Below are positions 21,940-33,150 of a stretch of DNA of 64,000 nt, piece after piece. Position 1 is the stretch's first letter; every line of letters starts with the position of its first letter. This stretch comes from Mortierella alpina (taxonomy: Eukaryota; Mortierellomycota; Mortierellomycetes; Mortierellales; Mortierellaceae): positions 1,178,001 to 1,242,000 of the forward strand of contig JANATF010000001.1 of assembly GCA_029449245.1 (NCBI GenBank), in the 5' to 3' direction. The notes beneath the pieces are model-generated. The model was not told the origin of the DNA. It ran no database searches and saw only the letters and a program-made list of their open reading frames with translations. The translations under genes and the position numbers were made by a program.

Positions 21940-23436
21940 AGAAGGGAGGCGGCGAGGGTTGTTCCTGGAAGCTGTTGACGCGTCTGGAGACTCTAGACTG
22001 TCATGGCTGCCTCTTGGCAAATGATCCTTCCGGAGGCAAGCTTTTGCGTGATGTGTAAATAAAGCATTGAGGCATTTTTGCATGCGTATTTTAAGGTTCT
22101 GTATGAGATGGGCACGATATTGGACCCTGACCGGGCTTTTGGTCAGGCACCGTTTGTTGCGTAGGTCGCGTTGTGCGTATGCAGGTCCTTGACTCGTGTG
22201 GGCGTGTCAAAACAAACCCTGACCCAAACAAATGTGGGTTATTTCTGGACAGCGGTTGCGTTCCTACCGTTCTCGAATCCCTTGGGTATTCAGCCCAACC
22301 CAAATCGCTGTCCACCAATTCTCCGAATTCCTTTTTGACAGCCTATCTTAAGGCTCTACAGTATGGGCGGGTGCAAGAATTGCCGGAGGGGAGAGCATTG
22401 TGTATTGTGTGGCACCAGCCACATCACATCTGCCAGCCACTCTTGGCAAATGACAAACACTTTTTTATTGCGCTGCACACAACAAAAAGGGCAAGGAGGA
22501 ACAAAGTTGTTCAGGTTTAATCTCGAGGTTCGACGCTGCTAATAGTCCTTTCGCTGTAATCTCAGAAGGCTCACTATTCCAGTAGTCCGAAGGAGAAGAA
22601 ATGAGTGAAAGGGGAGCCCTGGCCTCGTGTGGTTGGTGTGTGGCTGCAATATGTAGAGCAAAAAAAAAAAGACGCAGCGGCAGGGTTGTCTCACAAAAAC
22701 CCAAATTGGCGGATGTCTTGGACATTGGTGGTTCTGTGGAGGGAGAATGTGCAGACAAGGTTCATGATTACAGCTGATAGCAAGATAGTGCGTCCTCCGT
22801 GCTGGCCATTCATTCGGCCGTGTTTGCAGCAGCTAGCAAAGCAAGGCAAATCAGGGGTGCATGCGGCGCCGATGACCGAGCGAAGTACTGTACAGACCAT
22901 TTTACAGAGGCATGTGTTCGCATGCACGGCAATTGCTTTGCAAGAATACAGAAAAAAAGAGGTTTTGCGGTTTTTGCGGTGTAGATGGCGTGGGGGATAA
23001 GGTGCAGGCAGACGCAAGGTTTGTGCATCTCTGGCCATCTTGCGCAGTCCAGTCAACAACGTTTGTAGACTACAGAGGACTCCAGTGCACCACAGTGCCC
23101 TAAAATACACAACACAAACAACCCGAATGATTCGATCGAGGTGGTTGTAAATAGGACAGTGGGTACAGACAGCCCTGTCCAGATGTCTAGAAAGGACCAC
23201 ATTTATTAACAGGCCAGACCGGACTTTCGCCGAATCGTTGCTCCTTTTGGACAGGGATATGTCCCAAAGAAGCATCAGAGGTGAGAGAGAGAAAGACAAG
23301 GAAAAGGGCTCTTTCGCGTTGCAGGCTACATGTCTCCCTCATTCTTCAGCATTGCTGATCTTCAACTTCATCTTCATCTTGACTTCATTTTTTTTTTTTC
23401 ATTTCTCCAGTTCCTTGTTGCTTATCCACCCAGCTG

Positions 23437-23438
<2 letters not shown>

Positions 23439-23477
<39 letters not shown>

Positions 23478-23479
23478 AC
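23439..23479 (+). repeat. (CA)n microsatellite
   Basis: About 20 CA units, the last few interrupted by G. It is followed by an AAGAAG/GAGGAG purine tract at 23507-23575. Confidence 0.9.
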
Positions 23480-23811
23480 CAGCAAACATACTCCCCTCCA
23501 AAAAGGCAAGAAGAACTAGAAGAGGAGCAAGAAGTAGAAGAACAAGAAGAAGAAAGACGAAGAGGAGGAGGAGGATGGCGCAACGAGAGTTGTCCCTACG
23601 ACAGGAAGGACATGCGTCGTGCTGACCTCTTTTTCCCTCCATGTCTCGCTCATGTCTCGGTTGAGTCCTCGAGGCCTGTCTTTATTAACTCTATACATAC
23701 TTTTCGTCTCTTTTGTCTCTCTTCACTCTTTACCCTCGCTATTCTTGTCCTCACACTCTTGACACTCTTCACACTCTTCACACTCTCCCGCCTTGTGTCT
23801 CTACTTTCCTC

Positions 23812-23995
23812 CCACTCCACTCCACTCCACTCTTGCCCATCCCCATCCACCCGTGTGCCATTGCACTGCAGCTGCTCATTCGGCCACCCCAATGGTCCTG
23901 TAGGCATCCACTCTTTCCACGAGGCACTCTCTCTTTTTTTCTTCACACTCTCTCTTCACACTCTCTCTTCACACTCTCCCTTCACACACACTCTC
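23812..23995 (+). repeat. Pyrimidine tandem tracts upstream of the Zn2Cys6 factor
   Basis: (ACTCC)n at 23812-23832 and three to four copies of a TCTCTCTTCACAC-like unit at 23931-23995. Low-complexity repeats of promoter type; no coding sense. Confidence 0.7.
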
Positions 23996-24060
23996 TCTCA
24001 CTGCACTCTCTATCTCTATATCTGACTCCCGACCTACACGGCGCTGCATATATATCCGCC

Positions 24061-27000
24061 ATGTCAAAAGAAGACCACAAGGAGCGCCAGCGGGTCACCA
24101 AAGGTACCGTGCGCCTGTCCATCGGATCATCGTTCGTGGGATGTCCCCTCTTCTTGCACCGCACATCTCCACGTCTGCCTCTTTGGTCCAGGGAGCAGAC
24201 AGTAGCAAACACCAGGCCCACGTCGGATCATGCACAAACAAAAAATGCTAATCATGATGCGTGCCTCTCTCTGCCCTCTCGTCGCTCTCGTCTCTCTCGC
24301 CCTGTGTCCGCTCGCTGTCTCCCACACTAGCCTGCGACAACTGTAGAAAGTAAGTCGCTACCCTTGTTCCAATGCTACAGCTCATGAAGACACTGTCGAT
24401 CTGCGTCTGCAAACTGAAGGGGAAAGGAAAAGCTCTGCATCCGTGCATCGACAATTGAATATCTCGATGCTCGATTGCTCGATACGTTTTACCTTCTGCT
24501 CTTGTGCTCATGTGCGATTCAACATCCCAGTCGTCTGTTGACGCCCGATGGACATCTCTTTATCACCCCCTCTTTGTCTCCTTTCTTTCGTTCGGTCGCA
24601 ACGCTTACCGTTTTTCTTCCCCTTCCTTCCCGCGCTGGCTCTAGGAAAAAGATCAAGTGCGGTACGTCGATTGTCGTTGAATGATGGGCTCTGACACCCC
24701 GATCTGAGGACTGCGCCCTCTCTCGATGCTCTGCACCCCTTTTTATCTCCTCTCCCGATCCCTCCTCCTTTCCTCCACTGGCCCACCCCTGCTTTCATTT
24801 CATCTGTCGCTTGTGGCGACGGGTGGATAAACATGATCCCGCGTCAACGAGGGACCGAAACAGGAGTATGATATGAACACTGAAGACCGTAAGCGGCGCA
24901 AACTAACTGAGGGGCGACTTACTCGTTACAGATGCCAAGGCCGATATGTGCTCTAGCTGCGAGCTTCTCCAAATATCATGTATGTTCCTTTTCGAGGTGC
25001 GAGGCACTATTCAACTGGCCCGAATGTATGTGTGTGGTGGACTCATCGCTTACTGCTCCACTCCTTTGGTTTAGGTCAATACTTGGACCCTACCAAGAAA
25101 AGAGGACCCCCGAAAGGCGCAGGACGTATGTGCTAAAAGCCAGAAGAAACAGAACCAAAGAAAATGACGGCTCCATTGGACTAACCGTAACTGTGTGCTA
25201 TCCCTACCTACGCCCTCTTCTCAACCCGCGCTTAGGCTATGCCAATTCAATCGAGGATCGCTTGCATCGTATGGAGGCCATGGTTGGCGGCGTCGCTGAG
25301 GATGAGCTCATGACAGTGTCTGGAGACGAAGTCAGAACTCGGCCGAGGAGTAGCTCATCGGCATCGGCATCTGGAAAACCGAGGCGACGAAAGTCCACCA
25401 AAGGCAGCACAGACAAACCGGCACAGATAGCAGGTCATAAGGCAAAGGCAGATAACAACTCGCAGCAACAGCAACAGCAAAATCCACATCTGCTGCCTGA
25501 CTACCAGCATCAACACCAGCATCAACATCAGCATCAGCATCAACATCAATTTCAACTTGAGCATTCATACCAGCTTGGCCAGCAGCAGCAGCAGCAACAG
25601 TTTATACAGGCACAAGTCTCTCCTCATCACCAGCAACAACAATTACAGCAACAACAACAACATCAACATCAACAGCAGCAGCATCAGCAACACCAGCAAC
25701 AGCAACAGCTTCAGCATCCGAATCCACTGCTTGACTTACAATTGGAATCTAGTCAAAGTCCAGATATGATCTCTCAAACGCATTCGGACGACATGCACCG
25801 AATGATGGACCCACACCTTATCACTCCTCTGCATCAAGATCTCTTAAGAGATACCTCATTCCCATCCTTCAATTCTCCTTCACCTATCCTCGGCTCAGAG
25901 CATTCTGTCAACGAGTTCAGTGATCGTTCACCTCGTGCGGACACACTTCCGCTCTTGGGCATCAGCACGCCTCCCATTCACGACCTCGACGACCTCGAGG
26001 AAGATATGGGGCACCTGACACTGGATCACAAGGGGCATGAGCGCTACGTGGGAAAGTCCTCGCCCATGTTCTACAATCGCCGGCACTGGGGTGGATATTC
26101 AATTCGAGAGCGCGAGCTGCCTGAGGCTCGCAAATTTGTCGATAACCCAGATCTGCCGTCGCCAGAGGTCATGACGAAGTTGCTCAACCTCTACTTCAGT
26201 TATGTCCATCCCTTTGCGCCTGTCTTCGTGTGGTCAAAGTTTTTGAAGCGCCTCCAAACCCGCGACTACTCGCCATCGTTCTTGTTCCTGCTGAACAGCA
26301 TCTTTGCTCTGGCATCTCGGTTTTCTGATGACCCGTCTTTGAGAACCGACCCTACAAAGCCCGAGACGGTCGGTGTCCGATTCGTGGAGAAAGCAAAGGC
26401 AATTCTGGACACCATCTATGATTCTCCAGACATGTATTGCGTTGGCGCTTTGGTGCTGCTTTCGTACCAGCAAATGGGCACGGGAGGGGGATACCGAGCA
26501 TGGATGTTTATCGGGATCTCGATTCGTATGGCTCAGCACCTTGGACTGAACCGAGACTGCATGAAGCTGAATCCACATATGCCGGCCCTGGATCGTGAGG
26601 AGCGCAACCGGATCTGGTGGACCTGTTTTGTTGCGGATCGAATCGTTTCTGCTACCTTTGGCAGGCCACAGGTAAGAATGATAACAAAGACTTTTCAGTC
26701 GCAATTCATCTCCATGTATGCAGACGGGGGTTCTAATTTTTCTCCCAACCTGATTCTTTTTCTTCGACGTGGTAGGGCATTAACGAGCACGACGTTGACG
26801 CAACATATCCAGAGGGAATCGACGAGGAAAATATCCAGCTGGAGTACAGATTGGAGGGCGCAAATTCTATTTTGACAGGCCCCTCACCTCACTCGGAGAA
26901 GAACTTTGTATATATGGCCTCCTTAACAAGAATTATGGGCAGGGTTATGGTTAGCCTGTATAGCCCGCTGTCCAGAGCCACGTCCATGTCAAGTTCATCC

Positions 27001-28863
27001 ATGACGGACTCTGCACCCTTGGAGCAACTGGATAAGGAACTGACGGATTGGTTACTGACCTTGCCGCCCCACCTCCAGTTCCGATCAGTTCAGCAGGAGC
27101 CAGGGACGTTTGTGTGCACATTGCATATGACCTTCTACGCGACCCTCATTCTGCTTCATCGACCCTACAGTCACCAAACCCCATACAACACTCCAAACGC
27201 TTCTTCCATATCGTTGTCGATCTGCACCTCGGCCGCCAACAACACGATAGAGATGGCCAGTAATCTCATGCGGGCATCGGACGATAACAGGGATGTTCCC
27301 CGCCTAAAGTGTCTTTTACACAGTGCCGTGTTCATCTTCTTCACTGCGGGTCTTGTCCACATTACAAACTGCACAAGTATGAACCCCGTATTGGCGGCTT
27401 CGGCCAAGCTTCGTACGGTGGAGACACTTCGATGCCTCTCTGTTATTGAGGATGTGTGGATTACCGGGAAGTGGTGCGGGAACAACATCAAGAATCTCGT
27501 CAAAGCTCGCAACATAGAGCTTCCATGCTCTGCCGAAGGTACGAATTGCACTGTCTATGGACCTTGTTGGCTTTTATACACGCACTTGATATCATCATGT
27601 ACATTGATTCTGATATTGCCTTTAAATATTGCTTTACTCATAGGATTCAAGTATGTGCTACAGAATGGAAGCAATGCGGTTTCAACAGTCGACGACGTTC
27701 ATCCAGCACAGGTTGATATTCCGCCATCAGCCAATGTTATCCCGAAGGATCAGCTGTTCGCGTTTGACGTCGATCAGATTATGGGCTATTATCAGGCCCC
27801 GGGAATTCGGCACGCGGCACCTCAGAGCCGTAACTCTCGCCACTTCTCGCCCACGCCGTATTTCAGCCCGACCTCGCACCACCATGCACAGGGTCAGGTG
27901 AAATCGCACCCGGGATTGACGCAGGGCCACGCGCCGCTTCCACGGCGGCCTCGACAAGCGAAAAATACTTCGGTGTCGCCTGGAAGCTCCATATCTGGAG
28001 CAGCCTCGAGTGGACCAATGACTTCGCTCTCGACTGGAAGCCAGTCTGTGTTTTCGACATCGCAAGCTGACAATGTGGTGACAGGGATAGCTAGCGCAAA
28101 CGGATTCTACTCGACACCACTCACAGATCCATTTGCTACCCCGGGCTCTGCGACGATAGTGAACAACCTGCAGCAGCACCAGTCGCAACCACAACAGATG
28201 CAGTCGCAGACGGCAGCGGGCAATGGAGGCTCACTCAACATGTACCAGAACCCATTTTCATCTGCTGTCTGGAATTTGCCCGCCTCGATGGATAATGATG
28301 AGTGGATCCTTTACATGCAGAACGGAGGAGCCGTCGGCTCTGGTCTCGACGCTAATGGTCTTTCAGTAACGGGAAATCCTAGCAACGGCAATAATACCAC
28401 CAACCTCAACAACAACAACAACAACAACAGCAACAGTGGAACTAGTAACACTAACGACATTCAGGTCAAAATGGAGGATGGATTTCTCAAATCCCTAGCC
28501 GATAACACCAATGCCTCGCCCTTGTTGCTGGACAACAACGCGGTGAACTTGAGTAGCATGAATGCGAATAGCAGTAACTCGACTTTGGGAAATCGTATGC
28601 ACCCTTTAGCGCAAAGTATGACAAGGAACGACCTTTTAGATGTCGCGGGAAACATGAGTGGTGGAGGCGGGACTGGCGGAGTGCCAGCCAACCAGCCGAC
28701 TATGTCACAACTCTCTCCACTATCGCAACAGGCGCAAAGACAACCCATCCTGTCATCGCAAGGCCCAGAGTTTGACTTTTTCAGGAGCGGCGCCAATGAA
28801 GTTGCCTCTGCCGCTGTTCTACAGTCGCAGACGAATGTCGCCACCCAAAACTGGAACTCGTAG
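24061..28863 (+). CDS. Zn2Cys6 transcription factor with fungal-specific regulatory domain and polyQ/polyH regions
   Basis: Model join(24061..24103,24331..24349,24645..24661,24932..24979,25075..25125,25236..26671,26776..27538,27644..28863), 1198 aa, phases closing. The binuclear cluster is split over exons 2-5: CDNCRKKKIKC, a six-residue spacer, then C-x2-C-x6-C, giving CX2CX6CX6CX2CX6C. RYANSIEDRLHRMEAMV, the usual coiled-coil dimerisation element, follows. Residues about 130-240 are Gln/His-rich. Residues about 420-750 are the fungal-specific transcription factor domain (LLNLYFSYVHPFAPVF, GGGYRAWMFIGISIRMAQHLGLNRD, RNRIWWTCFVADR, FGRPQGINEHDVDATYP). The C-terminal 450 residues are low-complexity with Asn runs, probably activating. 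It acts in the nucleus; target genes unknown. The intron at 27539-27643 is 105 nt with no in-frame stop, so intron-retained mRNA would also be translatable. Confidence 0.9.
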
Positions 28864-28975
28864 TAGTAGTGTTTTCATTTTTCATTTTTTTTTTTTTTGA
28901 ACACATACAACACCCCGCCCTGTACATAACTTCACCCTATAAAACCAATTGTATCAAACGGAACTTTCGCCACCA

Positions 28976-31513
28976 CTAGTCGGCATACGGATCGTAGAGC
29001 TCAGTGGATTGCGGCGGTCGACGGTCTACATCATACACTGCTTGGAGGTTGTCCTCACGACCACTCATAGCAGCGACGCGACTACGCCACGATGGCGAGG
29101 CGCTCGGTTGCTGACGGGTTGTTGGTAGCGTCAACTCAGGTGTCGGCTGGACTGGTCTCGAGGCAAAAGTAGCGACCGATGACCTCGCCGGTGAGCTCTG
29201 AGACAAAGACTCTTGAGGATGGGCCTGCTGCTGCTGTCGAGGTCTTTGCAGTGGCTGAAGCGGTTGCTGCCACTGCTGCTGCTGCTGCTGTTGTTGGCGA
29301 ATGGGTTGGTCTCTGGAGTGGAGATGCCGAGGCGGCAATTGAGGCACGGTGATGCCCTGACGGTAGGGTCGGTATCCGTTGGAGGAAGGATACGGTCGTG
29401 CTGAGACTTGAAAGACTCTTTGTGAAGGCGTCAGGGTTGAATCCGTCAGAGCCGAGCCGTCCTGCTGCCCTTGACTCTGCAAGCGCATCACCCCAGGACC
29501 TTGAGGCTGCGACCGCTCGGCGTGGCTCGGATGCTGATGAAAGTGAGGGTGGTGGCTGTGCTGGTGGTGATGATGGTAGTGGTGGTGGTGAAGGTGGTTG
29601 TTGTGTTGGTGAGGAAAGTAGTAGTACTCGCAGCACCGCGGTGAAGATTCCCGGTGCGGGTGCAGTTGATGGGAGAACGGATGGCTAGGGTGGTAGTGAC
29701 GGTCTTGTCTGGAGACGAGGCCAGGGCAAGAGGAAGGAGAGCCGTGACCGTGACACGCAGGTGGCTGTTGATAGCCCAGGTGGTGCTGGTGCTGGTGCTG
29801 GTGTCGGTGCTGGCATTGAGGAGCAGAGTATCGTCTGGCGCTCGTGTCTGCCCGACCTGGCCATCCTTGTTGCTGCTGCGGCTGCTGCGGCTGCTGGTGC
29901 GACCATGGCTGTCCTGGGCATCCGCACTGCAACGATGCCATTCGGAACTCACTGTATCGGTTGGTGGAGGTTGAGGTCGCATGGAAGCATAGGCACGACG
30001 GGTGTGCAAAGTCTGGCGGGTGAGAGCACTCCACTGGGGCGGAGGATGACAGGCGATGGGAAGGAGAGGACGAGGGGGATGGACTAGCAGTTCCAAGACG
30101 GGAGACATCCTCGTATCTGTCTTCTAATGGACTCTCTATGGACTCTCGTAGGTCCGAATGCTGTCCTTGGTGACCGCGCCAGATATCATGCTGCTGTCCC
30201 ACTGCGAAAGATGCTCGGCTGCTGGAAGATGTGGTATGGCTTGAGGACAATAATGATCCGTGCTCAGGACTCTGATGGCCCGCACCGGACCATGAGGAAG
30301 CCGATGAAGCAGGGTCTCCAGTGGTCACAGTTGTTCCGGAAGAGGATGCAGTCGAGCTGGTACTCGTCCGCCGCAACAGCTCTGATTTCCCAGCTGCAAT
30401 GCCCGTACTTATCTCCAGTGCAGACGTTCGTTCCTCTATGAGTCGCATCTCACACGGGTCTTCCGTCGACGCCATGACTCGGTCTGATTCTGTGGTGGAT
30501 GCCTTTGTAATGCCCGAGCCCTCGGAAGCATCCTCCTGAAAGATCCGTGCTCTAGCCTCGGCATATGCCCGTTCCCGCTGCTCTATGGAGCCAGAGCGAC
30601 GCTCCAGTCCAGGTCCGCTGCACCGTGTCTCACAAACACTCACTGGGCGGGATGAACACCGTTTGAGGACCTTCACGGGCTTGAAGTGTGGTTCCTCATG
30701 CTCTTCTTCAACAAGATCACAGAATCGAAGCGGTGGACTATTAGAATGATGGCGAACACCAACAGCAAGGCCCAGAGGGGAAAAGGGTGTGGACTTTGTG
30801 TGAGGATTCTGAGAGGACTATAGTAGGCAGGGAGGAGAGGATGATCCATTTGAACGGGTGCAGATCGGGGCTTACATGGCCGAGTTCTCGGTCCTGGATA
30901 AGGTGATCCTCTTCAGCAGCGGATCGACCTTGCGGGCCAATTGGAAGTAGATGGCGGACCGATGGATCATCATCCGATAGTAGGAGTTGAGCCAGGGAAA
31001 CTCTAAAACGGCCTGGCTGCAAAGAGCGTGTCATGGGCGACATGAACACAAAAAAAAATTCGCCATTTTGGAGTCAGGTAAATCCGCAGGCGATAGGCAC
31101 AACTAGGCCATATGCGATACCGCAGTACAACCCCCACCTTTGCCTCCCTCTCCTTTCCCCGCCCTCTCCCACCTGGCTTACCTTGGGTTCTCAATGAAGT
31201 TGCAAAACTCTTGATCGAGCTTCAGCAGGAACAGTCGTTCCGGACGGCTCTTGAGGGCGCTTATGAGAAACTCATCCAACGAAGCCGTCGATGACGGGCT
31301 CATTTCTTGCTGCGATTCGGACTCATCGCATGGACAGTCACTGCCTTTGGCGATCTGCAGCGAGCCTGTGCAATGGGCTGCCAACGAGTCCACTAGACCT
31401 CCAGTCTCGGGGGAGGCACTGGATGCCTCTGGGTCCATCGGTGAATGGGGGGCCGAGGTTGCTGTGTTATCCTTTTCAGCGCACGAGGCGCTTGGCTCGC
31501 TCAAATTGGGCAT
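28976..31513 (-). CDS. R3H-SUZ domain RNA-binding protein
   Basis: Model complement(join(28976..30737,30876..31016,31182..31513)), 744 aa, phases closing. The R3H domain spans the first two junctions: LISALKSRPERLFLLKLDQEFCNFIENPS, then FPWLNSYYRMMIHRSAIYFQLARKV, with the R-x3-H pattern in the YRMMIHR segment. The SUZ motif follows in the third exon (SIEQRERAYAEARARIF). R3H-SUZ proteins bind single-stranded nucleic acid and act in cytoplasmic RNA regulation. The last 400 residues are Gln/His/Ser/Pro-rich with long His tracts (residues written by CAY/CAR repeats), likely disordered and condensate-prone. The 5' end is uncertain. The frame extends to 31741, but the segment before 31520 looks like an intron tail (CT-rich run then CACTGTAG), so an upstream first exon is likely. 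It is 112 bp convergent with the Zn2Cys6 gene. Confidence 0.8.
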
Positions 31514-33150
31514 CTCGTGGACCCTTTGATCCTCTTGGGCTACAGTGATGACTTTGATGATAGGGAAAGAAGTGGAAGAGGAGGAGGAGGAGGAGGTGGT
31601 GGTGATGGGGTGAGAGTAGGGAGTTAGCCATTGATCCTTGGTGATATTGTTTTGTTTGCGGTGCACGGGGCAAAAAAAAGCCCAAGGGGGTTCGATTTGC
31701 ACTGCCCGTTGCAAGAAAGCCGGACGTGTTACGTTATGCACAGAACTGCATGAGTGATCATATGTCTAGGGCGTGTGTCAAGAAATGAATAGACTTCACG
31801 CAACGTGGTACCTAGTTTGGCGCCTGGCTTGAACGTGGTCGGGGTAACACCTTTCTCTTATGGAAGTCGAGAATGTGCGGGTAGGATAAATGTTATAGAA
31901 AAGTAGGCACGCGAGGTGGACCTGAATAACGGTCAATCGAAGAAGGAAATAAAAAAAAATAAAAAAGTAGCTGAAGAAAGGTGTGTAGGCAGGATTGGCC
32001 AAGTGTCTAACTGACGCTAAGGTTCATTCAACAAAGCCAAACTGGCGGAGAGGGTTTAAGCGACTCCGAGACGAGGGCTGGCCTGACTTGTGAGGCAGGC
32101 CGAGGGCCGGAGAGCGCAAAGGGGAACAGACAGTTGGAGTGCGGTGTGAATGGAAATACATCCCCCGTTCATTGGGCCATTCATGGAGAGAGAGAGAGAG
32201 AGAGAGGAATGAATGAGATTGCGAGAGCGGGGTACTGCTACGCGAGAGAAGAGTATGGTGAAGAGGCAGGAAAAGAGAAAAGAGAGAAGAGAAGAAAAGA
32301 GAACAGAAGACGATAAGAAGCGAGAGCGTGAGGAGTGATCAGTGACACGTTCTGGGTGAGCAATAGGGTTTGCGCCCAGCGCGTGGCAGGACTACAGTGA
32401 TATGGATATCAAAAAATGGCCTAATGGGGAAGAAGGAAATCGAAGGATGAGGAAGACCGCGGCAACTGAGAATGAGCAATTGAGATAGTCGACGGCCCTG
32501 CGAACCCCACTTCTCTGCGCTGTTGTGGCAGCTCTACCTGCCGCGGGTTCTCTATCGCTCCTTCCCCCTGGCGCAAACATGACTAAAATATGCCTTGCGG
32601 AAGAACAGGGGTCCAATGGCAGAAGGAAGTGTGGAGAACTTTTTTTTTTGTTCGACAACGTTCCATGCGCAAACAACTTTCCAGCCCTCTATCCTGCCAC
32701 TATCACCCTGCTGCTCCACATCTCCATTCCAGCGCGAAACGGCTAACGCGCTCGAGTCTCGAGTGACTCGACCGCGGCAGGCAGCTGGTAAAAGACGATG
32801 TCTTCTTCGATGGACCACGGTCAAACGACCTATTTCTGAGCGAGAGTATTTTGTTTTATTGTAAATCAAGAGGAATGTGTATCGACAGGATTTCAGCAAA
32901 GAACAAAAGAAAGAAAAAAAAGAAACGACAAACAATTGCGGAACGTTGAAAATGAAAGTGAGCGCACAGCGCATGAGAGTGCTTATTAAAATATACATAT
33001 AGGTAGTGGTAATGATAGGTGGTGGTGGTAGTGGCAGCGGTGGTGGAGGCCGTCTGAAAGGAAGCACTTTTGTGAGCTCGAACTTGAGGTATTGTTCCAT
33101 TTGTCATATCTGACTACAATCCTCTTTTTTCTTTTCAGCGTTCCTGGCTC
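31514..33150. other. Intergenic region, 5' of the R3H gene and 3' of the CON7-like gene
   Basis: About 1.6 kb. It should hold the promoter and perhaps a non-coding or short first exon of the R3H gene on the minus strand. An (AG)n run lies at 32186-32206 and purine-rich sequence at 32270-32310. AT-rich sequence from 32830 to 33120 fits the 3' UTR of the CON7-like gene. No gene is supported. Confidence 0.4.

Larger units (their letters stand above)
21940..24060. other. Long intergenic region / promoter of the Zn2Cys6 factor
   Basis: About 2.1 kb. Bases 21940-23300 contain no frame with recognisable coding character. From 23330 to 24030 the sequence is overwhelmingly C/T/A: a CA dinucleotide repeat, then CTCC, ACTCC and TCTTCACAC tandem tracts up to 60 bp before the ATG. 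The long tract suggests an extended regulatory or leader region. Confidence 0.5.

Noticed and set aside
23330-24025. 231-aa plus-strand frame
   Set aside because: It is composed of CA, CTCC and TCTTCAC repeats; it is a promoter tract and not a protein.
29488-30108. 206-aa minus-strand frame inside the R3H-SUZ gene
   Set aside because: It is a shifted reading of the same repetitive CAN codons; the main frame continues from the SUZ motif.
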